A stretch of 64,000 nt of DNA from Streptomyces sp. CNQ-509 (GTDB lineage: Bacteria > Actinomycetota > Actinomycetes > Streptomycetales > Streptomycetaceae). The translations under genes were made by a program, and so were the position numbers. The stretch lies in assembly GCF_001011035.1 (NCBI RefSeq), contig NZ_CP011492.1, forward strand, positions 5,501,001-5,565,000. Reading direction: 5' to 3'. How positions within the stretch are numbered: the first letter of the stretch is position 1; each line of letters opens with the position of its first letter. The notes below the pieces were generated by a model, which did not search any database, had not been told where the DNA came from, and saw only the letters and a program-made list of their open reading frames with translations. Shown here piece by piece: positions 1 through 7,727 of the stretch.

Positions 1-752
1 AGGTTCCACGTGCCCGCGTCCTTGCGGGCCGTCGCCTGGAGGTCCGTCGGGATCTCCGCGCCTGCCTTGCCGCCCGGTTCCGGCTCCGTCGTGACGCTCG
101 CGGACGGGCTGGCCGGGCCGGAGTTGCCGGCGGCGTCGCGGGCCTTGACCGTGAAGGTGTAGTCGGTGTCCGGGCGGAGGGTGGTGACCGCGGCGGTGCT
201 TTCCGTGCCGCCGACGCTGTGGATCTTGGTGCCCTCCTGGTAGATGTCGTAGGACGTGACCTCCTTGTCGTCCTCCGCCCTCGTCCAGGTCAGCGTCGCC
301 GAACGCGGGCCGTCCGCACGTGCCTTGAGGCTCGCCGGCCGTGTGGGCGGCTTGCTGTCGTCGGCGTCGGCCGACGGAGTCGTGACCGCGGGCGCCTGAC
401 CGGGGCCTGAGAGCTTGCCGTCGGCGTCCCGTGCCCGTACGGCGAAGGTGTATGAGGACGACGGCTTGAGGCCGGTGATGTCGGTCATGTGCTTCTCGGC
501 CGGCACGTTCTGGATCTTCTTGCCGTTGCGATACACCTCGTACCGCCGGACGTTCTCCGCCTCCGCCGCCTTGTTCCACATGACGTGCACCGACGTGGAC
601 GTGCTCGTGTAGACGGTCACGCCGGTCGGCACGGTGGGGGTCTCCGGCGGTTCGGCGGCGGCTTCGCCGTCCGAGCCGCAGGAGGCCGCGGTCAGGGCCA
701 GGAGGCAGGCGGCGGTGGTGCTCAGCGCGGCGAGCGTGGGGGTGGGCCTCAC
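1..752 (-). CDS. Fibronectin type III repeat lipoprotein (3' part lies outside the window)
   Basis: Partial gene of which about 250 residues are visible. The start is a GTG at 752 preceded by GAGAGG at a 7-base spacing. An in-frame ATG at 767 has no such site. The N-terminus is a short basic stretch, a hydrophobic Ala/Leu segment and a lipobox-like TAASC, so export and lipid anchoring on the cell surface is likely. At least two fibronectin type III modules follow, recognisable by the SYTFAVRARD and DYTFTVKARD strands and the TLTW motif, and a third begins at the window edge. FN3 arrays in streptomycetes usually space the catalytic or carbohydrate-binding domains of secreted hydrolases. Such a domain may lie beyond base 1, but it is not visible, so no enzymatic activity is claimed. 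Confidence 0.8.
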   Translation of the reverse strand, partial: MRPTPTLAALSTTAACLLALTAASCGSDGEAAAEPPETPTVPTGVTVYTSTSTSVHVMWNKAAEAENVRRYEVYRNGKKIQNVPAEKHMTDITGLKPSSSYTFAVRARDADGKLSGPGQAPAVTTPSADADDSKPPTRPASLKARADGPRSATLTWTRAEDDKEVTSYDIYQEGTKIHSVGGTESTAAVTTLRPDTDYTFTVKARDAAGNSGPASPSASVTTEPEPGGKAGAEIPTDLQATARKDAGTWN

Positions 753-841
753 AGGGACGCCTCTCATCGTGCGAGCAAAGGTCCAGACCTTTTTCGCACA
801 CTCACCGCGTACATTTCAAGACGTCGGCAGCGCCCCGCAGT

Positions 842-2059
842 TCAGTCCTTCGCGCCGCCTCCGTCGCTGCCCCTGCCACCGCTCCCGCCGCCGATGCGCA
901 GCAGCGCCGCGAGGTGTGCCGCCGCCGTCGAGAGGTGGCGGCGGGCCTCGCGGAGCTGGTCCGGCGAGACGCCGTTGTCGCGGGCGGCGTCGCGGACGTC
1001 GTCGCGGAACCGGTCGAGCAGGCGCTCCAGTTCGCGGGCCAGCTCGGCGGGGGTGGCGTCCTGCGGGGCGTCCTCGTCGGCCCACTCCGGGGTGTCGGCG
1101 GGGTCCGGCTTGATGTACGACGGCCAGGGTGTCCTGACGCCGCCCATCCCGGCGGTTCCCGCGGCGGTGTGCATCCCGCCGGGGGGCGGGGGCGGAGCGG
1201 TCGCGTCCGCGATCCTGTCCGACGGCGAGGCGGGCTCCGGTCCGGTGCCGGAGCCGCCGCCCGCGCGGGGCCCCGTACCCGCCTCACTACCCGCGTGCGT
1301 ACCGGCTTCCGTCCCCGTACCGCCGTCCGTCCCCGTTCTCGTGCCCGCGCCGCGCCCGCCGAAGCCGCCCAGGTTGCCCAACTCCCGCGTCAGCTCCGCC
1401 AGGCCGTCCATCAGGCCGCCCTGCCAGTCGCCCGTACGGACCCTCGTCTGCACCTGCTCCTGCACCTGCCGCGCGATCCGCTCCGCCTCGCTGCGCACCC
1501 GCTCCTGCGTCTCACGCGCGTGCTTGCGCGCCTGTTCCGCGTCCTGCCGGGCCCGCCGCGTCTCGTCCTTCGCGCGCCTCGCCTGCTCCTTGAACTCCTG
1601 CTTCGCCCGCTTGAAGTCCTCCTTCGCCTGCCGCCACGACTCCTTCTCCCCGGCGTTCGCGCCGCCCGACGTACGGGCCTCCTTCGCCGCCTGGCGCATC
1701 TCGCGGCGCAGGTCGCTGGCGGTGCCGCTGACGTCGGCCTGGATCTCGGCGGCGAGTTCGGCGACGGACTCGCGGATCTCCAGCTCCAGGTCCGCCAGCT
1801 CCGCCTGGCGGGCGGCGAGTTCGGCGCGGCCGGCCTCGGTGATGGCGTAGACCTTCCGGCCGCCCTCGGAGGTGTGCGTGACCAGGCCCTCGGTCTCCAG
1901 CTTGGCGAGCCGGGGGTAGACGGTGCCGGCGGAGGGGGCGTACAGGCCCTGGAAGCGCTCCTCGAGGAGGCGGATCACCTCGTAGCCGTGGCGGGGGGCC
2001 TCGTCGAGCAGCTTGAGCAGGTAGAGCCGGAGCCGGCCGTGGGCGAAGACGGGGGGCAT
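842..2059 (-). CDS. PadR-family transcriptional regulator with long charged coiled-coil tail
   Basis: The 405-residue protein has a PadR winged helix at about residues 8-85 (YLLKLLDEAPRHGYEVIRLL, GTVYPRLAKLETEGLV, YAITEAGR). A Lys/Arg/Glu/Ala-rich helix spans about residues 95-235 and is probably a coiled coil used for dimerisation. A Gly/Thr/Pro-rich linker and a short acidic helical end follow. PadR proteins are usually 110-200 residues, so the extension is large. The start ATG at 2059 lies one base after the stop of the DUF4097 gene, which implies one transcript and translational coupling. PadR proteins usually repress their own operon. The repeated ATATCGCG sequence upstream of the DUF4097 gene is the obvious target. 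The effector is unknown. Confidence 0.88.
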   Translation of the reverse strand: MPPVFAHGRLRLYLLKLLDEAPRHGYEVIRLLEERFQGLYAPSAGTVYPRLAKLETEGLVTHTSEGGRKVYAITEAGRAELAARQAELADLELEIRESVAELAAEIQADVSGTASDLRREMRQAAKEARTSGGANAGEKESWRQAKEDFKRAKQEFKEQARRAKDETRRARQDAEQARKHARETQERVRSEAERIARQVQEQVQTRVRTGDWQGGLMDGLAELTRELGNLGGFGGRGAGTRTGTDGGTGTEAGTHAGSEAGTGPRAGGGSGTGPEPASPSDRIADATAPPPPPGGMHTAAGTAGMGGVRTPWPSYIKPDPADTPEWADEDAPQDATPAELARELERLLDRFRDDVRDAARDNGVSPDQLREARRHLSTAAAHLAALLRIGGGSGGRGSDGGGAKD

Positions 2060-2060
2060 G

Positions 2061-2963
2061 TCAGAGCACCTTCTTGTCGGAGGGGCCGGCGGAGTCGGCC
2101 GGGCCCGCGCCCGGCGGCGCGTCCTCCGGTTCGTCGTCCACACCCTCCGGGCGGCGGAGCAGGGCGAGGCCGCCCGAGACGGTGGTCACCTTCAGCGAGC
2201 CCTTGCCCGCCCCCAGGCGGCCGTCGACGGACTTCGCGCCCCACTGGCCGCTGACGTCCAACGCCGGGAAGGCGTTGGAGACCGCGCCGCTCGTCGTGCT
2301 CGCGTGCACCTCGACGTCCGGCTCCTCGGGCAGCCGTACGGCGATCTCGCCGGAGACCGTGTTGACCCGGACGTCCGCGGCGCGGGCGGCGGGGGAGAGG
2401 TCGATGACCATGTCGCCGCTGACGGTGTCGGCCTGGACACTGCCGCCGGCGCCGTCGATGAGGGTGAGGGGGCCGGAGACGGAGTTGTAGCGCAGGTCGC
2501 CCTCGAGGGCCTGTGCCTCCAGCTCCCCCGAGACCGTGTCGGCGCGGACCGGGCCGGAGAGCCCGACGAGGGTGGCGCCGCCGCTGACACCGCGTACGTC
2601 CGTACGGCCCGCGATGCCGGAGACGACGGCGTCGGCGCCGACGACGCCGACCTCGACGCGGGCGGTGGCCGGCACGGCGAGGGAGACGACGACGCGGCGG
2701 CGCCAGCCCTTGCGGTCGAGCCACTTCAGGAAGCCGCGCCAGGGCAGGTCCTCGTACGCGACCGTCAGCTCGCCGTTCTCCAGCGAGACGCGCAGCGGCG
2801 GGCCCTCGATCTCACTGACCTCCAGGCGCGCCGCACCCGGCCGTCCGGCATCGTCGTGGGTCCCGACGACGTGCACGGCTCCGTTGACGATCCGCACCTT
2901 CAGGGCCGTGACCGGCTCCTCGAAAGCGAGGGTCTGCGGATCGGCCACAAGCTGCACCGACAT
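2061..2963 (-). CDS. DUF4097-type beta-repeat protein
   Basis: The 300-residue protein starts at ATG 2963 behind a strong AGGAGG. After a short N-terminal region it repeats a short beta-strand unit several times (VSGxxxVxxxxG, as in DTVSGELEAQ, NSVSGPLTLI, DTVSGDMVID, NTVSGEIAV, TTSGAVSNAF). This is the right-handed beta-helix-like pattern of the DUF4097 family. No signal peptide or membrane segment is visible, so it is probably cytoplasmic. It is the first gene of a two-gene operon with the PadR regulator. Such pairs recur in actinobacteria and have been linked to envelope stress, but nothing in this sequence gives a biochemical role. Confidence 0.85.
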   Translation of the reverse strand: MSVQLVADPQTLAFEEPVTALKVRIVNGAVHVVGTHDDAGRPGAARLEVSEIEGPPLRVSLENGELTVAYEDLPWRGFLKWLDRKGWRRRVVVSLAVPATARVEVGVVGADAVVSGIAGRTDVRGVSGGATLVGLSGPVRADTVSGELEAQALEGDLRYNSVSGPLTLIDGAGGSVQADTVSGDMVIDLSPAARAADVRVNTVSGEIAVRLPEEPDVEVHASTTSGAVSNAFPALDVSGQWGAKSVDGRLGAGKGSLKVTTVSGGLALLRRPEGVDDEPEDAPPGAGPADSAGPSDKKVL

Positions 2964-3012
2964 CCACCGCCTCCTGACTCGGGCTCTGGCGAGCGCTCAC
3001 ACTCAACGCAAC

Positions 3013-3046
3013 ATATCGCGTCTACGCCAAGACACGATATATCGCG
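3013..3046. promoter_or_regulatory. Candidate PadR operator upstream of the DUF4097-PadR operon
   Basis: ATATCGCG occurs twice, at 3013-3020 and 3039-3046, 26 bases apart. The second copy overlaps a perfect 10-base palindrome, CGATATATCG, at 3035-3044. The sequence is AT-rich against a very GC-rich background and sits 50-85 bases upstream of the operon start, where an autorepressor would bind. Assignment to PadR is inference from position. Confidence 0.45.
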
Positions 3047-3140
3047 GTGTGCGGAAGTCAAGCGTGAACCCCGGGAAGCGGGGTGGACGTGGCAGGGGGT
3101 CGTGTTCGGCGGGTTGTGAGGGTGGGGGCTGCTGCTGTGC

Positions 3141-3320
3141 CTACTCCTCGTCCTCGTCGTCGAGGCGGGCCAGCCAGGTGGCCAGGCGTTCGACCGGGAT
3201 CTCGAATTCCGGGTTCAGGTCGACGAAGGTGCGCAGCTGCTCGGCCAGCCACTCGAAGGTGACCTCCTCCTCGCCGCGCCGCTTCTCCAGTTCCTCGATG
3301 CCGCGGTCGGTGAAGTACAT
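3141..3320 (-). CDS. DUF6104 family small protein
   Basis: A 59-residue acidic protein starting MYFTDRGIEELEKRRGEEEV and ending in DDEDEE. This matches my recollection of the small DUF6104 proteins that are almost universal in Streptomyces. It has no signal peptide or membrane segment. The start ATG at 3320 gives the family's usual N-terminus. It is transcribed divergently from the conflict-system block that begins at 3469 and probably marks the left boundary of that block with the core chromosome. Function unknown. Confidence 0.8.
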   Translation of the reverse strand: MYFTDRGIEELEKRRGEEEVTFEWLAEQLRTFVDLNPEFEIPVERLATWLARLDDEDEE

Positions 3321-3468
3321 GGTGGGTGCTCCGGAAGGGGGGAAGTGACCGGTTCAGTATCGCTCACCGCGGCGGATGACAGGCGGACAGCCGCGGGTAC
3401 CGTCGCGGGGCGGCGGTCCGCGGACTAATGTCGGTGCATTGGGCACCGAGCGTAGTCGGGGGAACCGG

Positions 3469-4023
3469 ATGAGCAGCAACCTGCCGCAGCGCGTGACTCT
3501 GCCGGACGGCACCGAGGTGTGGGTCCGGGCGACGCCGCTCGACGAGCGGGTCGCGGCGGGGACGCGGGCCGGGGTGCCGGCGCCCGCGGGTGCCGGCCGG
3601 GGTGCCGGGCCGGACGGCGGACCCGGTGCCGGAGGGGGCGCCGGCGGGGGCATCGCGGACGGCGACGACGATGCCGACCTCGAACCCGTCGCCGACTGGG
3701 GCCGGCTGGCCTCCCGGGTCGCCGGGCTCACGCCCCTCGTCGGCGGAGTGGCCGCCTCCGTACGGGCCGCCGCCGCGGCCGCCGCGCCGGACGAGGTGAG
3801 CGTGACGTTCGGCGTGGAGATCTCCGCGGGGACGGGGAAGGCGATCGCGCTGCTCGCCGACGCGAACACCACGGCCCAGCTCTCGGTCACCCTGACCTGG
3901 CAGCCCGGTTCGCGCCCGGCCGGCCCCTCCGGAGCCGAGCCCCCTGCCGCATCGACCGCCTCGTCCGATACGGCTGCATCTGGTGCATCCGGCACGTCTT
4001 CCTCGGCGTCTGCACCGGTATGA
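3469..4023 (+). CDS. Trypsin-co-occurring domain 1 (Trypco1, CU044_2847-like) protein
   Basis: A 184-residue protein. The N-terminal strand (LPQRVTLPDGTEVWVRATPL) and the later strand pair (VSVTFGVEISAGTGKAIALL, then QLSVTLTWQPG) are the signature of the small Trypco1-type beta proteins encoded beside trypsin-like proteases in actinobacterial conflict systems. A Gly/Ala-rich insert separates the two halves and a Ser/Ala-rich tail follows. Its stop overlaps the ATG of the protease gene (ATGA at 4020-4023), so the two are translationally coupled. Family knowledge suggests it is a partner, adaptor or substrate of the protease. No catalytic residues are seen. Family assignment is by motif memory only. 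Confidence 0.72.
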   Translation: MSSNLPQRVTLPDGTEVWVRATPLDERVAAGTRAGVPAPAGAGRGAGPDGGPGAGGGAGGGIADGDDDADLEPVADWGRLASRVAGLTPLVGGVAASVRAAAAAAAPDEVSVTFGVEISAGTGKAIALLADANTTAQLSVTLTWQPGSRPAGPSGAEPPAASTASSDTAASGASGTSSSASAPV

Positions 4024-6242
4024 GGGTTCCGATCGAGAGCAGCGAGGCCGCGGAGTACGCGCGTTACCAGCTCTGCAAACTGGCCGCCGCGGCGACGGTC
4101 GACATCCGGGCGGCGCCCGGTGCCGACGACGGGTCGCTGTGGGGCAGCGGGTTCCTCGTCGCGCCAGAGTGGGTGCTCACCTGCGCGCACGTCTTCGTTC
4201 ACCCCGACGGCTGGCGGCGCGGTACGGCGCCGGGCGAGCTGATCGGCGTGGTCGTGGGCGGGCGTACGGTGCCGGGGCGGGTGGAGTACAGCATGCCGTC
4301 GCCGGACGGCACCGCCGCGCGGATGGGCCGCGACCCGGAGGTACGGGACGAGACGTTCGCGGAAGCGGTGATGCAGGTGGGGCCGGACCTGGCCCTGGTA
4401 CGGCTGTTGCCGCTGCGGGCCGAAGGGGTGGGCACGGGTGCCCCGGGCGGCGAAGCGCGGTACGGGCTCCCGTACGCGGCCCTGTCCGGTGCGCAGACGG
4501 GCCTTCAGCCGGGTGGTCAGCCCGGCGCCCTGCCCGGCGCCCGCTCCGGCGCGCAGCCCGTGGCTGACCGCGGGCACCCCGCCCGGCCCCCCGCGGACAG
4601 CGAGCCCGTCTGGCTCGGCGACCGCTACGACGACTTCCTCGACCAGGCCGTCCTCCTCAGCGCCCACGGGCGCGCCGCCGGGAGCGGCGAGGACGTCGAC
4701 GCGGCGCTGCTCAGCGCCGAGTTCGCCGGGCGCAACGGGCAGCAGATCCTGCTCGGCACCCCCACCCCGATCCGCCGGGGCGCCTCCGGCGGGCCCGTAC
4801 TGCACCTGGGCCGCGGCGAGGTCGTCGGCGTCGTCAAGGCCCGCTACCGCAGCGGCACCGGCGGCGGCACCGCCGTGTCCCTCGACGAACTCCACGCGCT
4901 CTCGCCCGAGCACCTGCTGCCCGGCGCGACGGGCCTGGGCCCCGAGCCGTACCGCGAGCTGATGCGGCTGCACGACGCCTGGCACTGGCACCGCCACCAC
5001 GGCATCGACGACGAACGCACCTCCTGGACCGACCTGCAGCGCGCGCTGGGCCCGGCGCGGTTCGGCGCCTGGGGCGCGCTCGACCGGCTGAGCGCGCTGT
5101 GGCGCCTCGCCGACCTGCCCGCGCCGCGCGACCCGGAGGTCGTCGAGCGGCTGGTGCACCAGGTGCTCGACATCCAGGGCCGCCCGCTCGGCGCCCGGCG
5201 GCTGCGCGACTGGCGCGACGGCCACGGGCTGCTGCACCGGCACGCCGCGCCGGAGCGCGCGCTGCGCGACATGCTGCTGTACCTGAAGCTCGTGGCCCGC
5301 GAGGCCGCCGCCGGGATCGGCGCGGGGGAGGGCGTGGGGTCGCGTACGGCCGTCGAGTCCCTCGAATCATGGGTCGCGGAGCGCGCGGGCGAGCTGCCGC
5401 CGCGCCAGCGGCAGGAGATCCGCGCGGTGCGGCGGGCGCCGGTGAGCGTCCTCGTCACGTTCGACAAGCTGCCGTTCCTCGACCCCGCCGCGGGATCCGT
5501 GCCCCGCTACAACTGGACGGTGCGGCGCGGCTACGGCAAGGGGGAGTGGGAGCACGTCGCGCTCGACCAGTCGTACGCCGGGGGCTCGTTCGAGGAGGCA
5601 GAGGCGCAGGTGCTCCAGGCGCTGGCGCCGCAGTTGCTCGGGGCCGACGCGGAGGCGCAGACGCGGGTGCGGCTGGAGGTGGCGCTGCCGGAGGAGCGAC
5701 AGGCGCACCCCACGTACCGCTGGGAGCTGCCGGCGTCCGGCCGGGCGACCGCGGCCCGGCCGCCGGCGGGCACGGTGCGGCCGGTGGTGCACCGGGACGC
5801 GGCGCGGGCCGGTCCTGAGCCGGAGCCGCTGTGGCGCGACCGGTGGCGGCGGATGAGCCGGGCGCCGCGGCAGCGGCTGGTACGGGCCGCGCCGCCGGGT
5901 TGGGGGCGCGGGGCGGGCGACGGCGGGGTGCCGGTCTTCTGCCACGCGCTGGGCGACGGCAGCGGGCGGGCGGCGGTCGTGGGGCAGTTGCTCGACGAGG
6001 GCACGGCGGTCGCGCTGTGGCGCGCGGGGGGCCACCGGGACGAGGAGTGCGGCGAGGAGTGCGCGGCGTACCACGAGGAGCTGGCGGCGCTGCTGGCGGA
6101 CGGTGCAGGAACGGTCGTGCGCGATCTGCCGGAGCGGTTGCACGAGGTACGCCGGGAGGCGCTGGAGGCCGGGCGCGGGTGTGCGGCGGACGTGATCCTC
6201 TTCTACGACGACGCGGACGACACGATCGGCGCGGGTGGTTGA
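4020..6242 (+). CDS. Trypsin-like serine protease fused to VMAP-type C-terminal region
   Basis: A 740-residue protein. The N-terminal third is a chymotrypsin-fold protease with a complete triad: His57 in TCAHVF, Asp123 in GPDLALVRL and Ser256 in GASGGPVL. There is no signal peptide, so it acts in the cytoplasm. A helical middle region (about 300-470) is followed by a beta-rich C-terminal region (FDKLPFLDP, YNWTVRRGYGKGEW, RLEVALPEE, YRWELP). This resembles the C-terminal domain of vWA-MoxR-associated proteins (VMAP). In ternary MoxR-vWA-VMAP systems the N-terminal domain of VMAP is the effector, here probably a protease released by the NTPase/vWA pair. It lies upstream of both partners on the same strand. 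Substrate unknown. Confidence 0.8.
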   Translation: MRVPIESSEAAEYARYQLCKLAAAATVDIRAAPGADDGSLWGSGFLVAPEWVLTCAHVFVHPDGWRRGTAPGELIGVVVGGRTVPGRVEYSMPSPDGTAARMGRDPEVRDETFAEAVMQVGPDLALVRLLPLRAEGVGTGAPGGEARYGLPYAALSGAQTGLQPGGQPGALPGARSGAQPVADRGHPARPPADSEPVWLGDRYDDFLDQAVLLSAHGRAAGSGEDVDAALLSAEFAGRNGQQILLGTPTPIRRGASGGPVLHLGRGEVVGVVKARYRSGTGGGTAVSLDELHALSPEHLLPGATGLGPEPYRELMRLHDAWHWHRHHGIDDERTSWTDLQRALGPARFGAWGALDRLSALWRLADLPAPRDPEVVERLVHQVLDIQGRPLGARRLRDWRDGHGLLHRHAAPERALRDMLLYLKLVAREAAAGIGAGEGVGSRTAVESLESWVAERAGELPPRQRQEIRAVRRAPVSVLVTFDKLPFLDPAAGSVPRYNWTVRRGYGKGEWEHVALDQSYAGGSFEEAEAQVLQALAPQLLGADAEAQTRVRLEVALPEERQAHPTYRWELPASGRATAARPPAGTVRPVVHRDAARAGPEPEPLWRDRWRRMSRAPRQRLVRAAPPGWGRGAGDGGVPVFCHALGDGSGRAAVVGQLLDEGTAVALWRAGGHRDEECGEECAAYHEELAALLADGAGTVVRDLPERLHEVRREALEAGRGCAADVILFYDDADDTIGAGG

Positions 6243-6677
6243 GCGGCGGTGGAGGAGCGGTCGCGGGGCTCGGCGCGATGTGGCCGAGTCGGCGCTGGTG
6301 CGCGGACGACGTGATCGGCACCTCTCGGGTGCTGTCGTGACAGGTGTGGCGCGTGGGGCGACTTACGCGGGCCCGGACCAGCACGCCGGTGCGCCCTGCC
6401 GCAGGGGGCGTGAACGGCGTACGGGTGGTGGTGAATGGGTGAGCGGGCCGGTGAACGGGTGAACGGTGCGCGGGCGTCCGGGGGCGTCCCAGACGAACCT
6501 CGCGCACTGGTTGCGCAGTTGGACGAAACGGGCCCGCCACCACGCGGATTGGCCGATTCGGCACCCGGCGTCAGCGCTCTTGGCTAGCCTCTTACCCCCG
6601 TGAGGGTTGCCCTCGTCCGTCGCCGGGCAGACAGTGGGGCAAGCCCGCTGCCCGGTCGGCGACAAAGGGGTTACGAC
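6243..6677. other. Intergenic region before the MoxR gene, with a 20-base direct repeat
   Basis: 435 bases without a convincing gene. It holds two near-identical 17-base copies of GGTGAAYGGGTGARCGG at 6430-6446 and 6450-6466, a 20-base period with two differences. The promoter of the MoxR-vWA operon should lie between these and 6678, but I could not fix -35 and -10 boxes. Confidence 0.4.
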
Positions 6678-7727
6678 GTGAGCGAGTGGCTCATCTACCG
6701 AGGCACCGGCGCCCCCCACGAAGGCATGGAGAGACTGCCGGCACCGCCTCCGTGGCGAGAATTCGACGGCGGTCCACCGGTGCCTCCGCCGGCCGCGCTG
6801 GAGCCCTCCTCCGAGCGCAGACTCGGCCAGCGGCGCCGCGAGGCCAGCCACCACCGGCCCAGCACCCGCGAGTGCGAGATGGTCAACGCCGCGCTGTATC
6901 TGCGCCGCCCGCTGCTCGTCACCGGGCAGGCAGGCAGCGGCAAGAGCACGCTCGCGCATTCCGTGGCGTACGAGCTGGGCCTCGGCCGGGTCCTGACCTG
7001 GCCCATCGTCAGCCGCAGCACCCTGCGCGACGGCCTGTACGCCTACGACGCGATCGGCCGCCTCCAGGACGCCCAGCTCGACCGCGCCGCTCGCCGGGCC
7101 GACACCGCCGGCGCCTCCGGCGCGGAGGGCGCCGCCGAGGAGCCCGGCGGCGGCATCGGGCGCTACATCCGCCTCGGGCCGCTGGGCACCGCGCTGCTGC
7201 CCTCCGCGCGCCCGCGCGTGCTGCTCGTCGACGAGCTGGACAAGAGCGACATCGACCTGCCGAACGACCTCCTCCACGTGCTGGAGGAGGGCGAGTTCAC
7301 GATCCCCGAGCTGGAGCGGATCGCCGACCGCGCGCCGGTCGTCGAGGTGCTCAGCGACGACGGTACGAAAGTGCCCGTGCGCGGCGGCCGGGTCCGCTGC
7401 GGCGCCTTCCCGTTCATCGTGCTCACCAGCAACGGCGAGCGCGAGTTCCCGGCGCCGCTGCGCCGCCGCTGCATCGAGCTGCAACTGCCGGTGCCGGACC
7501 GGGCGCGGCTGACGGGGATGGTCCGGGCGCACTTCCCCGAGGGCGACGACGAGCGGTTCACGGAGCTGATCGACCGCTTCCTGGCCGCGGGCCCCGGCGA
7601 CGTACGGGCCGTGGATCAACTGCTGAACGCCATCGAGCTGACCCGGCAGGCCGATTGGGACCAGGCGGACGGCTCCGCCCGGCGCGTGACCGAGGAGCTG
7701 ATGCGGCCCATCAACAGGCCGCGGTGA
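6678..7727 (+). CDS. MoxR-type AAA+ ATPase of the ternary conflict system
   Basis: A 349-residue AAA+ protein. Walker A is GQAGSGKST at residues 83-91, Walker B is VLLVDELDKSD near 181-191, and sensor 1 is IVLTSNGEREF, followed by an arginine-finger-like PLRRRCIELQLP. The length and the two small insertions fit MoxR ATPases, which act as chaperone-like remodellers with vWA partners. The GTG start at 6678 has AAAGGGG upstream and the product begins MSEWLIYRGTG. The stop overlaps the GTG of the vWA gene (GTGA at 7724-7727), so the ATPase and its partner are made stoichiometrically. The direct neighbours (VMAP-type protease upstream, vWA protein downstream) define the three-component arrangement. 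Confidence 0.88.
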   Translation: MSEWLIYRGTGAPHEGMERLPAPPPWREFDGGPPVPPPAALEPSSERRLGQRRREASHHRPSTRECEMVNAALYLRRPLLVTGQAGSGKSTLAHSVAYELGLGRVLTWPIVSRSTLRDGLYAYDAIGRLQDAQLDRAARRADTAGASGAEGAAEEPGGGIGRYIRLGPLGTALLPSARPRVLLVDELDKSDIDLPNDLLHVLEEGEFTIPELERIADRAPVVEVLSDDGTKVPVRGGRVRCGAFPFIVLTSNGEREFPAPLRRRCIELQLPVPDRARLTGMVRAHFPEGDDERFTELIDRFLAAGPGDVRAVDQLLNAIELTRQADWDQADGSARRVTEELMRPINRPR

